64,000 nucleotides of DNA from Niabella soli DSM 19437. Its GTDB lineage: Bacteria > Bacteroidota > Bacteroidia > Chitinophagales > Chitinophagaceae. Position numbers and translations under genes: made by a program. This document shows positions 25,590 to 35,499 of this stretch, one piece after another. The notes under the pieces are model-generated. The model made no database searches and had not been told where the DNA came from. It worked only from the letters and a program-made list of their open reading frames with translations. The stretch lies in the NCBI RefSeq assembly GCF_000243115.2, contig NZ_CP007035.1, positions 372,001 to 436,000 of the forward strand, given 5' to 3'. How positions within the stretch are numbered: position 1 is the stretch's first letter; each line of letters opens with the position of its first letter.

Positions 25590-27128
25590 CTAATGAATGA
25601 TTTTGAAGAAACGTTTCCATCTGGGGCCGTTCTCATAACTGAACCAGATCATGGCCGCTTTACCTACCACATGATCTTCCGGTACAAAGCCCCAATAACG
25701 GCTGTCCTGGGATTTATGACGATTGTCGCCCATCATCCAGTAATAGTCCATTTTAAATGTGTATTTGTTGGTTGGTATGCCATTGATAACGTAGGTGCCA
25801 TTTGGATTTTCGACCAGTGTATTTTTTTCATACACCTGGATAGCACGGCGATACAAGGCGATGTTTTGAGGCGATAAGGTCACTGTTGCGCCTTTTTTGG
25901 GTACCCATAGCGGGCCAAAATTATCCCGGTTCCATCTATAGTTCAACGTATCAAAAGGGAAGGTGGTTCCTTCCACATAGCTTGCGGGGAACGACTCCTT
26001 AATAATGCTATTGGGGTCAACAACGGGAAGCTTTTTTAAAATATCCAGTTCCGGAAGCGTCAGGTTTATTTTGTATTCGCCGTTAACTATTGAGAAGTCT
26101 GGATTATCGCTTTCCATATTCAGCCGGATCTTGGCCTCTCTCAGGAAATCTACGTCAACGGCCACATTATTTCTTGTTTTAAAGAAATAAAATGTGGAGG
26201 ACGTAGGAGAAATAAAGCCCGGCTGGTTGTTGATATAAACGATGCCGTCAACAATCTTCAATGAATCGCCGGCAACGCCGATACATCTTTTGATATAGTT
26301 ATCGGTTTTATCAACAGGATGCACCGCCAGTGGCTGATATTCAGGGTCGCTCAATACGCGGTCCCTGCCCAGGGCGCGCTCGAACATATAATAGGGCAGT
26401 GCAGATTGATACCCGTCTTTATTGATCACGGTATCCCCTTCGGGGAAATTAAACACCACACAATCATTTCTTTTTACCGGGGAGGCAAACCAACGGATAT
26501 AGGGCAGTTCTATCAGCGTAGTATATGATTTCATGGTGCTGCCCGGCAAATAGTTGTGCACAAACGGAACAGAAAGGGGCGTATTGGGAATGCGCGGTCC
26601 GTAGCTGAACTTGCTTACAAACAAATAATCATTAATTAACAGGGTCTTTTCCATGGAGCTGGAAGGGATCACATAAGCTTCAAAAATGAACACGCGGATC
26701 AGTGTTGCCGCCACCACGGCAAAAACAGCCGCATCTACCCATTCGCGCCAGCCGGGTTTCTGATGTTTTTTTACGCCCTCGGGGCCAATAAACCGTGCAT
26801 CTTTATTATTGGCGAGCCAGGGAAAATAAAAGGGCGCAAAAATAGAAGCGCATAAATGATCTAAAAAAGAAAACCGGCAGAAGACCTTGCTGAATTCGAT
26901 AAAGATCCCCGGTGTTATAAACCATCCCACCACAGGGATAAATTGCCAGAACACCCAATGCTTCGGCCGTTGGGCTATGTCCTGCATTACCCAGGTGTTA
27001 TAAAATGGGATATAGGCTTTCCAGGATTCCCTGCCGGCGATTTTAAACAGTTTTGCTAATCCAAAGGAAGGTAGCAATACTAAAAGGGTACTAATTAAAT
27101 AAACTACAAGTAAATGGTGCAGTGGCAT
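25590..27128 (-). CDS. lepB: Signal peptidase I (large Bacteroidota type)
   Basis: A 512-residue inner-membrane protease removing Sec signal peptides. The serine-lysine dyad is intact: S158 in VIPSSSMEKTLL and K280 in NYIKRCIGVAGDSL. The C-terminal box MMGDNRHKSQDSRYWGFVPE completes the S26 signature. It is far longer than E. coli LepB (324) because of two additions. The first is an N-terminal domain of about 120 residues with several membrane segments (KAYIPFYNTWVMQDIAQRPK, FWQFIPVVGWFITPGIF), as in other Bacteroidota. The second is a large insertion between the lysine motif and the last box (about residues 300-470). It stands alone before a strong terminator. Confidence 0.95.
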   Translation of the reverse strand: MPLHHLLVVYLISTLLVLLPSFGLAKLFKIAGRESWKAYIPFYNTWVMQDIAQRPKHWVFWQFIPVVGWFITPGIFIEFSKVFCRFSFLDHLCASIFAPFYFPWLANNKDARFIGPEGVKKHQKPGWREWVDAAVFAVVAATLIRVFIFEAYVIPSSSMEKTLLINDYLFVSKFSYGPRIPNTPLSVPFVHNYLPGSTMKSYTTLIELPYIRWFASPVKRNDCVVFNFPEGDTVINKDGYQSALPYYMFERALGRDRVLSDPEYQPLAVHPVDKTDNYIKRCIGVAGDSLKIVDGIVYINNQPGFISPTSSTFYFFKTRNNVAVDVDFLREAKIRLNMESDNPDFSIVNGEYKINLTLPELDILKKLPVVDPNSIIKESFPASYVEGTTFPFDTLNYRWNRDNFGPLWVPKKGATVTLSPQNIALYRRAIQVYEKNTLVENPNGTYVINGIPTNKYTFKMDYYWMMGDNRHKSQDSRYWGFVPEDHVVGKAAMIWFSYENGPRWKRFFKIIH

Positions 27129-27193
27129 CTATTCAAACTATTTTAATCAGCAAATTTATTGTAAACGAATAACAATGTGCGGTTTACTTTTAC

Positions 27194-28873
27194 TTAATGC
27201 TTTTTGGGCGCCTGTTTTTTAACGGGTGAGGGCGATGGAGCCGGTCGGGCGCTTCCTCCCTTTGCTTTATAGGTATCGGCCAGTTTTACTGCCTCATAAG
27301 CATTTACGATGCCACCGGTAACGCACAGGTCAGACAAATGTACTTTGGCGCCGGTACCCGGATTAGTAACAAGAACGGTTGGTTTTACTACCGACTTTTC
27401 GATAATTTCTTTCACCTGAGCGGCGGAAAGGTCAGGGTAATAACTCATAACCAACGCAGCAATACCTGCCACTACGGGGGAAGCCATACTGGTGCCTTGC
27501 TCATTTCCATAGCGGTTACCTAATGGAAGTGTTGAGTAAATGCGCACACCGGGGGCGAAAACATCTACTTCCTTTTTACCATAATTGGAAAAACTTGCAG
27601 CAATACCGCTTTGCTCATTGGGACCACTTGCACCAACGGTGATCCAGGTGGCGGGTCGTGTTTTATCCAAATAATAAGCCGACGGAAAGTTATAGGTAGA
27701 ATCATTGTTCTGGTTATCATTACCGGCCGCATGTACTAGTAAAACGCCTTTCTTAACGGCATATTTAACAGCGTCGTCCACCCATTTTTTTTCAGGAGAA
27801 TAGGCTTTACCAAAACTCATATTAATAACGCGCGCGCCATGATCCACTGCAAAACGGATCCCTTCAGCAATATCTTTGTCGTGCTCATCTCCGTCCGGAA
27901 CGGCACGCACGCTCATGATCCGGACGTTGTCTGCAACACCATCCATTCCCACACCGTTATTGCGTGCAGCGCCGATGATCCCCGCCACATGGGTTCCGTG
28001 CAGCGGCGCATTTTCGTCTACGGTAAGATTATTGTTGCCATAGTTTTTATCGTTGATATCATTGTAGTTGTCTTTTACCACGGGATCGCGGTAATCTTTT
28101 GGCGGTTGCTTCCGGTTGTTTATTTTCTGCACATCGTTATCCATCTGGTCGAACAACTCCTTATTCGTGATATCGTTATTGTCATTTGCCTGGCACACAT
28201 TCAGGAGAAAACTCTTCATTTGTGCAGCGTTGGGTGTTGTAGGATTGTAGCCAGACAGGTCTTTGCCGCTGTATACTTCTTTTTTCATATCAAAACGGAT
28301 GGTGCCGTCTCCTTTACGCAGCAGGTCCATCGACCTTAGAATAAATTCATCCTGTGAACCATCGTCTTTAAAAACCTCTCCTTTGGCCCGCACCCACATA
28401 TCATATTGGTCTTTTTCGGCAGCGGGCACCTGTGAGGCGGTTTTGTTTTCGTATTTGCTTTTTAATCCCCAATACACCCGGGCGGCTTCATAGGAATCTT
28501 TGGTTACGTTCTCTTTCCCATCCCGGCTTCCCAAAAAATTCCAGCCATGCACGTCATCAATATAGCCATCGTGGTCATCATCGATCCCGTTTCCGGGGGT
28601 TTCGCCTGCGTTTACCCATAAAACGGATTTCAGGTCCTCATGGGTGGTATCGATCCCCGAGTCTACAATACCTACCGTAACCGGTGTGCTTTTCCTGTTT
28701 TTTGATTTCAGGAAATCATAGGCTTTATCCAGACTGATACCGTAATAACCATCTGTTTTAAGGTCTTTCAGATGCCATCCTTCGGGAACAGTGCTGGAGG
28801 ATTGTGCCCAACCCGCCAAGGCGATTAATGCAGCGGTGGCCGACAACCCGGTCTTTTTCATTAATTTATTCAT
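27194..28873 (-). CDS. S8-family subtilisin-like serine protease, secreted
   Basis: A 559-residue protease with a signal peptide ending near GWAQ. The catalytic triad is D71 (VGIVDSGIDTTHEDL), H292 (HGTHVAGIIGA) and S462 (GTSMASPVVAGIAAL). About 220 residues separate D and H, against about 32 in subtilisin. The inserted region starts with an Asp-rich calcium-type loop (GIDDDHDGYIDDVHGWNF) and continues with a charged helical part. The C-terminus is a Pro/Lys/Ala-rich tail (RPAPSPSPVKKQAPKKH). It has no separate inhibitor-like prodomain of usual size and no type IX secretion domain, so it probably acts in the periplasm or outside. A good -7 box lies upstream. Confidence 0.92.
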   Translation of the reverse strand: MNKLMKKTGLSATAALIALAGWAQSSSTVPEGWHLKDLKTDGYYGISLDKAYDFLKSKNRKSTPVTVGIVDSGIDTTHEDLKSVLWVNAGETPGNGIDDDHDGYIDDVHGWNFLGSRDGKENVTKDSYEAARVYWGLKSKYENKTASQVPAAEKDQYDMWVRAKGEVFKDDGSQDEFILRSMDLLRKGDGTIRFDMKKEVYSGKDLSGYNPTTPNAAQMKSFLLNVCQANDNNDITNKELFDQMDNDVQKINNRKQPPKDYRDPVVKDNYNDINDKNYGNNNLTVDENAPLHGTHVAGIIGAARNNGVGMDGVADNVRIMSVRAVPDGDEHDKDIAEGIRFAVDHGARVINMSFGKAYSPEKKWVDDAVKYAVKKGVLLVHAAGNDNQNNDSTYNFPSAYYLDKTRPATWITVGASGPNEQSGIAASFSNYGKKEVDVFAPGVRIYSTLPLGNRYGNEQGTSMASPVVAGIAALVMSYYPDLSAAQVKEIIEKSVVKPTVLVTNPGTGAKVHLSDLCVTGGIVNAYEAVKLADTYKAKGGSARPAPSPSPVKKQAPKKH

Positions 28874-28909
28874 GTATTAATTCTGTTTAATATAAATGGT
28901 AAAAGGAAA

Positions 28910-28917
28910 CAAAAGTA
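28910..28917 (-). promoter_or_regulatory. Probable -7 element of the subtilase gene
   Basis: The minus strand reads TACTTTTG, a full TAnnTTTG match, 36 bp upstream of the start codon. Confidence 0.6.
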
Positions 28918-29016
28918 AAGCATCCGGCCTTAAGAATATCTTAAAGCCCCTTTTTACCAGGAATAGGAGGGGTTGCGCCCTCCGGGAAGTTGCAACGTTT
29001 ATTTTTTTAGCTTTTT

Positions 29017-30540
<1,524 letters not shown>

Positions 30541-30922
30541 AGTTGACCAATTTTGAATATGAAAATTACGAAAATTATTTTTCGGGTAACAGGGCTGTCA
30601 CAAATTCCAGCGCCCCTTGCCGGGATGACCCAATTACAACCAGGCGTTGCTGGTACTGTTATTTTATTTGGACCTAAGGCGCTAATAAATTAAAATCCCC
30701 GCGGCCTCGCCTTTGTGCTGCTACCTGTTGCACAGAATGCACGAATGCGATTCAACACATGAGCCCGGCGCAGTCCGCCCCCGGGGATGAGCGGTCGGAC
30801 AGGGAAGAGCAATTTCGTTATTAAAGAACGGGATCCCTCCCTCCGGTCGGGATGACGGTGGGGAAAAGGGGATCCCTTCCCCGGGGCTGGACGGTGGAAA
30901 ATGGGTTGGATTTTTTGCAGCG
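30541..30922. other. Intergenic region, 382 bp, with G/C-rich repeats
   Basis: No gene seen. The half nearer the ALDH gene would hold its promoter. The other half is unusually GC-rich and includes a tandem repeat at 30830-30904. Confidence 0.5.
30830..30904. repeat. Imperfect 39-bp tandem repeat, REP-like family 5 (copy 2)
   Basis: Two units beginning GGGATCCCT(C/T)CC and ending in GATGACGGTGG / TGGACGGTGG start at 30830 and 30869. The part CCGGTCGGGATGACGG resembles CTCGGTCGAAATGACGG of the large hairpin at 20905-21016, and GGGATCCCTC resembles its GAGATTTCTC. Confidence 0.5.
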
Positions 30923-31756
30923 CTATTGTGCCGTTGTTTTCGGGATTATTTTTCTTAACGCATTTCCCGATAAGATAACAGCGGCACTATCCGCCAGTTG
31001 TAATTGCAGGTTTTGCACCTGTGCATGGCCTACATCCAACAATGAATGTCCTGCAATAGCGGCAGTTACCGATCGGATGCTTATCGTTTCATCGAATTTT
31101 TTTTGTTCGGGCGCAGGCGGTCGGAAGTAAAATGTATTTCCGTTTTTCCCCTTAATTGTAATGCGTTGTTGGGTTGTATTTGATCCGGCCACTCTGTTGA
31201 TGTCAGGCGATAGCTCAATTACTACATTGGAGGAATCGCTCTGGCGGATGTTAATAGAATCCATATCGCGCAAAAGGGTTTCTACCTCGAATTTAGACTT
31301 GCCGGTAATGGTTGCGGTGATCGTTTTTTGTTTCAGTTTCTGTATTTCAAAATTGATATTGTTTCCCGTAACAGACAACAATTCAGGGGAGAAAAGCCGC
31401 ACCGGCGCTGCATTTGCCAGCCAGAATTTTTCATAAGGATTGGCGGGGACAGTATTAAAATTAAGATACAGCGTATCATTTTTTATATGGACATTTATCT
31501 TTCCTCCGTGTTCATTTATCCATTCCTGTAAAAGGCGTACCGATGATTTGTTGCTTGGTTCGTAGAAAATATGGGTATCGTTTCCGCCATTTATGACCAG
31601 GTGTTTGAAGGGCTGTTCCAGCACCTTGTTGTAAGTCCAGTACAGATCCGTTTTGTCCACTGCATCGTATTGTTTTTTCAGGATCATATTGGAGGACAGC
31701 AGGCCGGCGATCAGCACAAGGAAAATAAATAATAGTATTCGGGTTGTTGTCTTCAT
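30923..31756 (-). CDS. Membrane-anchored DUF2807-like beta-helical protein
   Basis: A 277-residue protein with one N-terminal hydrophobic segment (signal anchor) and a repetitive beta-strand region (INFEIQKLKQKTITATITGK, SNVVIELSPDINRVAG, LQLQLADSAAVILSGNALRK) of the kind called GIN or DUF2807, seen in many Bacteroidota. It would lie in the periplasm. It is the last gene of the ABC-GntR operon, with its start 3 bp after the gntR stop. This suggests an envelope-stress or export-related role. The exact family assignment is by resemblance only. Confidence 0.6.
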   Translation of the reverse strand: MKTTTRILLFIFLVLIAGLLSSNMILKKQYDAVDKTDLYWTYNKVLEQPFKHLVINGGNDTHIFYEPSNKSSVRLLQEWINEHGGKINVHIKNDTLYLNFNTVPANPYEKFWLANAAPVRLFSPELLSVTGNNINFEIQKLKQKTITATITGKSKFEVETLLRDMDSINIRQSDSSNVVIELSPDINRVAGSNTTQQRITIKGKNGNTFYFRPPAPEQKKFDETISIRSVTAAIAGHSLLDVGHAQVQNLQLQLADSAAVILSGNALRKIIPKTTAQ

Positions 31757-31759
31757 GAT

Positions 31760-32134
31760 TTATTTTTTAAAATGTTCCTGTACAAATTTGTCGAACATTG
31801 GTTTCAATTCTTTGAGATCTATTTTTAGCAAAAAGAGGTTCCGGAAAAAAACGGGAAGCTCGTTCTCAATAAATTGTTCCCGTTTGAAGTCGAGGATCCG
31901 TTCCATGGCATCGGCTTCAATGAAATAGCCAATCCCTCTTTTGTTGCTGATAATGTTTTGCTGCTGCAGCAAATCGTAAGACCGCTGCACCGTATTGGGA
32001 TTTACCTGTATTTGCGCTGCGAGCTCCCGGATGCTGATGAGCCGGTCGCCCAGGGCCCATTTTTTTAAAAGGATCTGTTCGCAAACGTATTCCGCTATCT
32101 GTATATATATCGCCGGATTTTCTTTAAACTCCAT
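31760..32134 (-). CDS. GntR-family regulator, YtrA type
   Basis: A 124-residue regulator with a winged helix-turn-helix (IAEYVCEQILLKKWALGDRL, SIRELAAQIQVNPNTVQRSY, IISNKRGIGYFIEADA) and only about 50 residues of C-terminal helices. This short form is the YtrA subfamily, whose genes almost always lie next to ABC transporter genes they control. Here it is the third gene of an operon that starts with an ABC ATPase and permease. An inverted repeat at the operon start (33784-33811) is a good candidate for its operator, giving autoregulation. Confidence 0.88.
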   Translation of the reverse strand: MEFKENPAIYIQIAEYVCEQILLKKWALGDRLISIRELAAQIQVNPNTVQRSYDLLQQQNIISNKRGIGYFIEADAMERILDFKREQFIENELPVFFRNLFLLKIDLKELKPMFDKFVQEHFKK

Positions 32135-32143
32135 GTAGTCAAT

Positions 32144-32938
32144 TTAAAATTCTTTTTCCCGCAACCGGATCAAAGGTAATAGCCACAAGATACCCGGAAT
32201 TACATATTTTAACCCCATGCTAACAATGTTGCCAGCGCGCGTGGGCAGTATCAATGTGCCGGTTTCTTTTCCGATCGAAAGCACTACGTGATTATATGGG
32301 GCGGCGTCTACTACATTGCGGAATATTGAGAAGGCCATAAGCCAGTTTACACCGATGACGGTTAAGACAAGCAGCGTGATTGCAACGCTTGTTTTGATCA
32401 GCGCCGCTTTATTAAAATAAAGCCCTCCTGTGAGCATGAAACCTGTCGCCATCAAGAACATACTGTACACTTTCCAGGCATAGTATCCATTGAGGTCCAG
32501 CGTATAGATGCGCTCATATTGTTGTTTATAAAATAAGGAGGCGGGGTCCAAGCTGTTATGATACGCCTGTACAAAAATTACATCGGTTATATGAAAACAG
32601 CATAAGAAAAGCAAGGGGTAGCAGATGCCCGGGATGAGAAATGCGCATAACCATTTTTCAAGGAAGGAAGCCGGTAAGGTAAGATAAGAGCATCCGCTTG
32701 CGTTGGTGTTAAAATAGCCAAAAACAAAAGAAGTAAGCAAAAAGCTTCCGCCTGCCAGTCCCCAGACGAGTGTCATATTCTGCGCAGCATTAAATCCCAC
32801 AAAACGCTTCAAAATGGCATACAATATTACTGAAAGCACCAGCAATAATGCCATAACTCCCCCGGAGAGTATCGGGCGCTCTGCGATTGTTTTTCTAAAA
32901 AGCAGCACAAATCTTTTCGCGTTGAATAGATCGCTCAT
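32144..32938 (-). CDS. ABC transporter permease-like membrane protein
   Basis: A 264-residue protein with six hydrophobic segments: about residues 20-45, 57-75, 90-115, 155-180, 185-210 and 240-258. It has no signal peptide and no soluble domain of size. It lies between the ABC ATPase (6 bp before it) and the YtrA-type regulator (9 bp after it), which is the basis for calling it the permease. The substrate is unknown; related Gram-positive systems respond to envelope-active compounds or export lipids or peptides. Confidence 0.7.
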   Translation of the reverse strand: MSDLFNAKRFVLLFRKTIAERPILSGGVMALLLVLSVILYAILKRFVGFNAAQNMTLVWGLAGGSFLLTSFVFGYFNTNASGCSYLTLPASFLEKWLCAFLIPGICYPLLFLCCFHITDVIFVQAYHNSLDPASLFYKQQYERIYTLDLNGYYAWKVYSMFLMATGFMLTGGLYFNKAALIKTSVAITLLVLTVIGVNWLMAFSIFRNVVDAAPYNHVVLSIGKETGTLILPTRAGNIVSMGLKYVIPGILWLLPLIRLREKEF

Positions 32939-32944
32939 AATAAT

Positions 32945-33784
32945 TTATTTGGTGTTAAAAATTGATTTTGCTTTTTGCGGATTTCCTGTAATGGCATTAA
33001 ACAGGTATTCCAGGTTTACCTGGGTGGTTTCGCTGGTCTTGTTTTCGCTTACAACGGCATAGCCCCGCAGTCCGGGTTCCGCATACAGCAGATCGTTTTC
33101 TGAGGGCAATGCATCTACTACTTTAAAGCTTAATTTGTTCTCAATTTCAGTGAGCGATGCCTGTAACAGCAATTCTCCATTGTCTACAATGATCACATTG
33201 TCGATCAGGTTATCCAGGTCGCGGATCTGGTGGGTGGAGATAAAGATCATTTTGTCCTCTGTAAAAACGGAGGCGATCAGTTTTCTGAACCGTATTTTGG
33301 AAGGGATATCCAGCCCGTTGGTGGGCTCGTCCAACAACAGGATCTTTGTATTACAAGCCAGCGCAAAGGCGATGATGAACTTCTTTTGTTGCCCGAACGA
33401 AAAGGTGTTTAGCTTGCCGGCGTCCTGAACTTCCAGTTGCTCCAGATACGCGTGAAACTGTTCTTCATTGAATAGGGGGTAAAAAGGCGCAAACAATTTT
33501 TGGTAGCCGTTTATCGTTAACGACGGCACATACACTTCCTCCGGAATAAAATAAATCGTTTGCAGAAAAGAGGGCAGTCTTTTTGCCGGTGTAAACCCGT
33601 TTACCAAAAGAGCGCCGCTGGTAGGAAATAACAAACCTGTAAAATTTTTAAGCAAGGTCGATTTTCCTGCGCCATTCTTTCCCAGCAATCCGTAAATACT
33701 TCCTACCGGAAGGTCCAGGTTCAGGTTTTTATACAACGGCTTTCTTTTTTTATACCCGAAGGATAGGTTTTTGACTTCAATCAT
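32945..33784 (-). CDS. ABC transporter ATP-binding protein
   Basis: From the ATG at 33784 this is a 279-residue ATPase with Walker A GLLGKNGAGKST, Q-loop region, signature FSFGQQKKFIIAFALA (divergent from LSGGQ, as in YtrB-type proteins), Walker B ILLLDEPTNGLD and the H-loop FISTHQIRDLDNLI. An in-frame Met eight codons upstream (33808) is unlikely, since it would lie inside the inferred operator and next to the -7 box; MIEVKNLSFGY is the natural N-terminus. It is the first gene of a four-gene operon with permease, GntR regulator and a beta-helical protein. Confidence 0.92.
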   Translation of the reverse strand: MIEVKNLSFGYKKRKPLYKNLNLDLPVGSIYGLLGKNGAGKSTLLKNFTGLLFPTSGALLVNGFTPAKRLPSFLQTIYFIPEEVYVPSLTINGYQKLFAPFYPLFNEEQFHAYLEQLEVQDAGKLNTFSFGQQKKFIIAFALACNTKILLLDEPTNGLDIPSKIRFRKLIASVFTEDKMIFISTHQIRDLDNLIDNVIIVDNGELLLQASLTEIENKLSFKVVDALPSENDLLYAEPGLRGYAVVSENKTSETTQVNLEYLFNAITGNPQKAKSIFNTK

Positions 33785-33811
33785 TAGTGTACTAGTTAAG
33801 TAGTGCACTAA
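33784..33811 (-). promoter_or_regulatory. Probable GntR operator and promoter of the ABC operon
   Basis: An inverted repeat TTAGTGTACTA (33784-33794), 6-bp spacer, TAGTGCACTAA (33801-33811), with one mismatch between arms, touches the ATG of the ABC ATPase. A -7-like TATTTTAG (33808-33815, minus strand) overlaps it, with TTTG 17 bp further upstream (33833-33836). The AGTGTA/TACACT core recalls operators described for YtrA-type regulators. Confidence 0.65.
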
Positions 33812-33945
33812 AATAGAGAAAATTTTCTATTTCAAAAAAAAAAGTGGAGTTTGCCTGCGACGATCTCCTTTTTACGCTGAATATTCATCAATACGCCCTT
33901 TTTGTGAGGGGAAATTAAATGACCGAAAAAATAGATAAAAATATT

Positions 33946-33961
33946 ATGTAATCGATTACAT
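33946..33961 (+). promoter_or_regulatory. LacI-type operator upstream of xylA
   Basis: A perfect 16-bp palindrome ATGTAATCGATTACAT with the central CG typical of LacI-family sites. Nine bases after it lies TATTGCGG (33971-33978), a possible -7 region. Near-identical or half sites occur at 48676-48691 and 48443-48458, ahead of the other units of the xylan region. Confidence 0.8.
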
Positions 33962-34058
33962 TTTTATTAATATTGCGGGGTGATTTCATTTATGGGGATT
34001 TTTTCTAACGATGGTACCAGCGTATTCTCTATCTTAATATATTAAAAATAACACAATT

Positions 34059-35387
34059 ATGGCTGTCCTTTTAGGTAACAAAGAGTATTTTAAAAATATA
34101 CCGCAAATAAAATATGAAGGCCGGGAAAGCGATAACCCGTTGGCTTTTCACTGGTATGATGAAAACAGAGTAGTAGCCGGCAAAACGCTTAAAGAACATT
34201 TTCGCTTTGCCTGCGCCTACTGGCACTCGTTCTGTAACGAAGGCAGCGATCCTTTTGGCCCGGGTACACATCTATTTGAATGGAACCGGCAAACGGATGT
34301 AGTGGCGCGTGCTAAAGATAAAATGGACGCCGCTTTTGAGTTCATCACCAAAATGAACCTGCCCTTTTATTGTTTTCATGATGTGGACCTGGTAGATTAT
34401 GGTACGAATATCATCGAAAACGAGCAGCGTTTGCAGGCTTTGGTAGACTACGCCCGGCAAAAACAAAAAGACAGCGGCGTTAAATTATTGTGGGGCACCG
34501 CCAACGTATTTTCTAATCCGCGTTATATGAACGGGGCTTCCACGAACCCGGATTTTCATGTGCTGTCGCATGCTGCTGCACAGGTGAAAGCAGCAATTGA
34601 GGCCACCATAACGCTTGGGGGTGAGGGCTATGTATTCTGGGGCGGACGTGAGGGGTACATGACCCTGTTGAATACCAACATGAAGCGGGAAAAAGAGCAC
34701 CTGGCCCGTTTCTTACATACCGCAAAAGATTATGCCCGCAAGAATGGTTTTAAAGGCACTTTTTTGATAGAGCCCAAACCCATGGAACCGACCAAGCACC
34801 AATATGATTATGATTGTGAAACAGTGATCGGCTTTTTGCGCCAGTGGGACCTGCTGGATGATTTCAAAATTAATATTGAGGTGAACCACGCTACTTTGGC
34901 CGGTCATACTTTCCAGCATGAAATGCAGGTGGCAGCAGATGCCGGCGTGCTGGGCTCGCTGGATGCGAATCGCGGGGACTATCAGAACGGCTGGGACACG
35001 GATCAGTTTCCCAATAACCTGAACGAACTGACCGAAGCGATGCTGGTATTCCTGGAAGCAGGGGGCCTGCAAGGGGGCGGTATTAATTTTGATGCCAAGA
35101 TCCGCCGCAGTTCTACGGATGCCGCGGATATCTTCTATGCGCATATCAGTGGCATGGACGCCTTTGCAAGAGCATTGATCACAGCAGATGCCATTCTGAA
35201 TAAATCGGGTTATAAACAATTGCGTGCCGGCAGGTATGCTTCTTTTGACAATGGTAAAGGAAAGGCGTATGAAGAAGGTAAATTATCCCTGGAGGATTTG
35301 CGCGCCTACGCCATTGAAGCAGGCGAGCCGGCCCTTACAAGCGGCAGACAGGAATATCTGGAACAGATGATTAACCGGTATATTTAA
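34059..35387 (+). CDS. xylA: Xylose isomerase
   Basis: A 442-residue cytoplasmic enzyme converting D-xylose to D-xylulose with two divalent metals. Class II family motifs are plain: [12 protein letters not shown] with the active-site His, [34 protein letters not shown] with the metal-binding Glu, and [18 protein letters not shown]. Length matches the larger, E. coli/Bacteroides class (about 440). It is first in xylA-xylB-xylR and has a LacI-type palindrome 98 bp upstream. It receives the xylose released by the xylosidases encoded downstream. Confidence 0.98.
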   Translation: MAVLLGNKEYFKNIPQIKYEGRESDNPLAFHWYDENRVVAGKTLKEHFRFACAYWHSFCNEGSDPFGPGTHLFEWNRQTDVVARAKDKMDAAFEFITKMNLPFYCFHDVDLVDYGTNIIENEQRLQALVDYARQKQKDSGVKLLWGTANVFSNPRYMNGASTNPDFHVLSHAAAQVKAAIEATITLGGEGYVFWGGREGYMTLLNTNMKREKEHLARFLHTAKDYARKNGFKGTFLIEPKPMEPTKHQYDYDCETVIGFLRQWDLLDDFKINIEVNHATLAGHTFQHEMQVAADAGVLGSLDANRGDYQNGWDTDQFPNNLNELTEAMLVFLEAGGLQGGGINFDAKIRRSSTDAADIFYAHISGMDAFARALITADAILNKSGYKQLRAGRYASFDNGKGKAYEEGKLSLEDLRAYAIEAGEPALTSGRQEYLEQMINRYI

Positions 35388-35392
35388 GGAAC

Positions 35393-35470
35393 GTTTATAG
35401 TTCATAGTTTATAGTTCATGGTTTATAGTTCATGGTTCATAGCACGCCATGAACTATTGACTATTGACCA
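35393..35470. repeat. Dispersed intergenic repeat, family 2 (copy B), hairpin-forming
   Basis: Three near-tandem units of about 15 bp (GTTTATAGTTCATAG, TTTATAGTTCATGG, TTTATAGTTCATGG) followed by the reverse complement words CCATGAACTATTGAC. GTTCATGG and CCATGAAC can form a stem between xylA and xylB. Related to 1558-1617. Confidence 0.6.
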
Positions 35471-35499
35471 GAACCATTGCTCGTTTAAAAATAAAAATT

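Noticed and set aside
27839-28339. 166-codon ORF opposite the subtilase
   Set aside because: Shadow of the protease gene in another frame; its His/Val/Ile-rich content mirrors the sense codons.
35393-35470. Possible CRISPR array or coding mini-repeat between xylA and xylB
   Set aside because: Units are about 15 bp without spacers, degenerate, and include inverted words.
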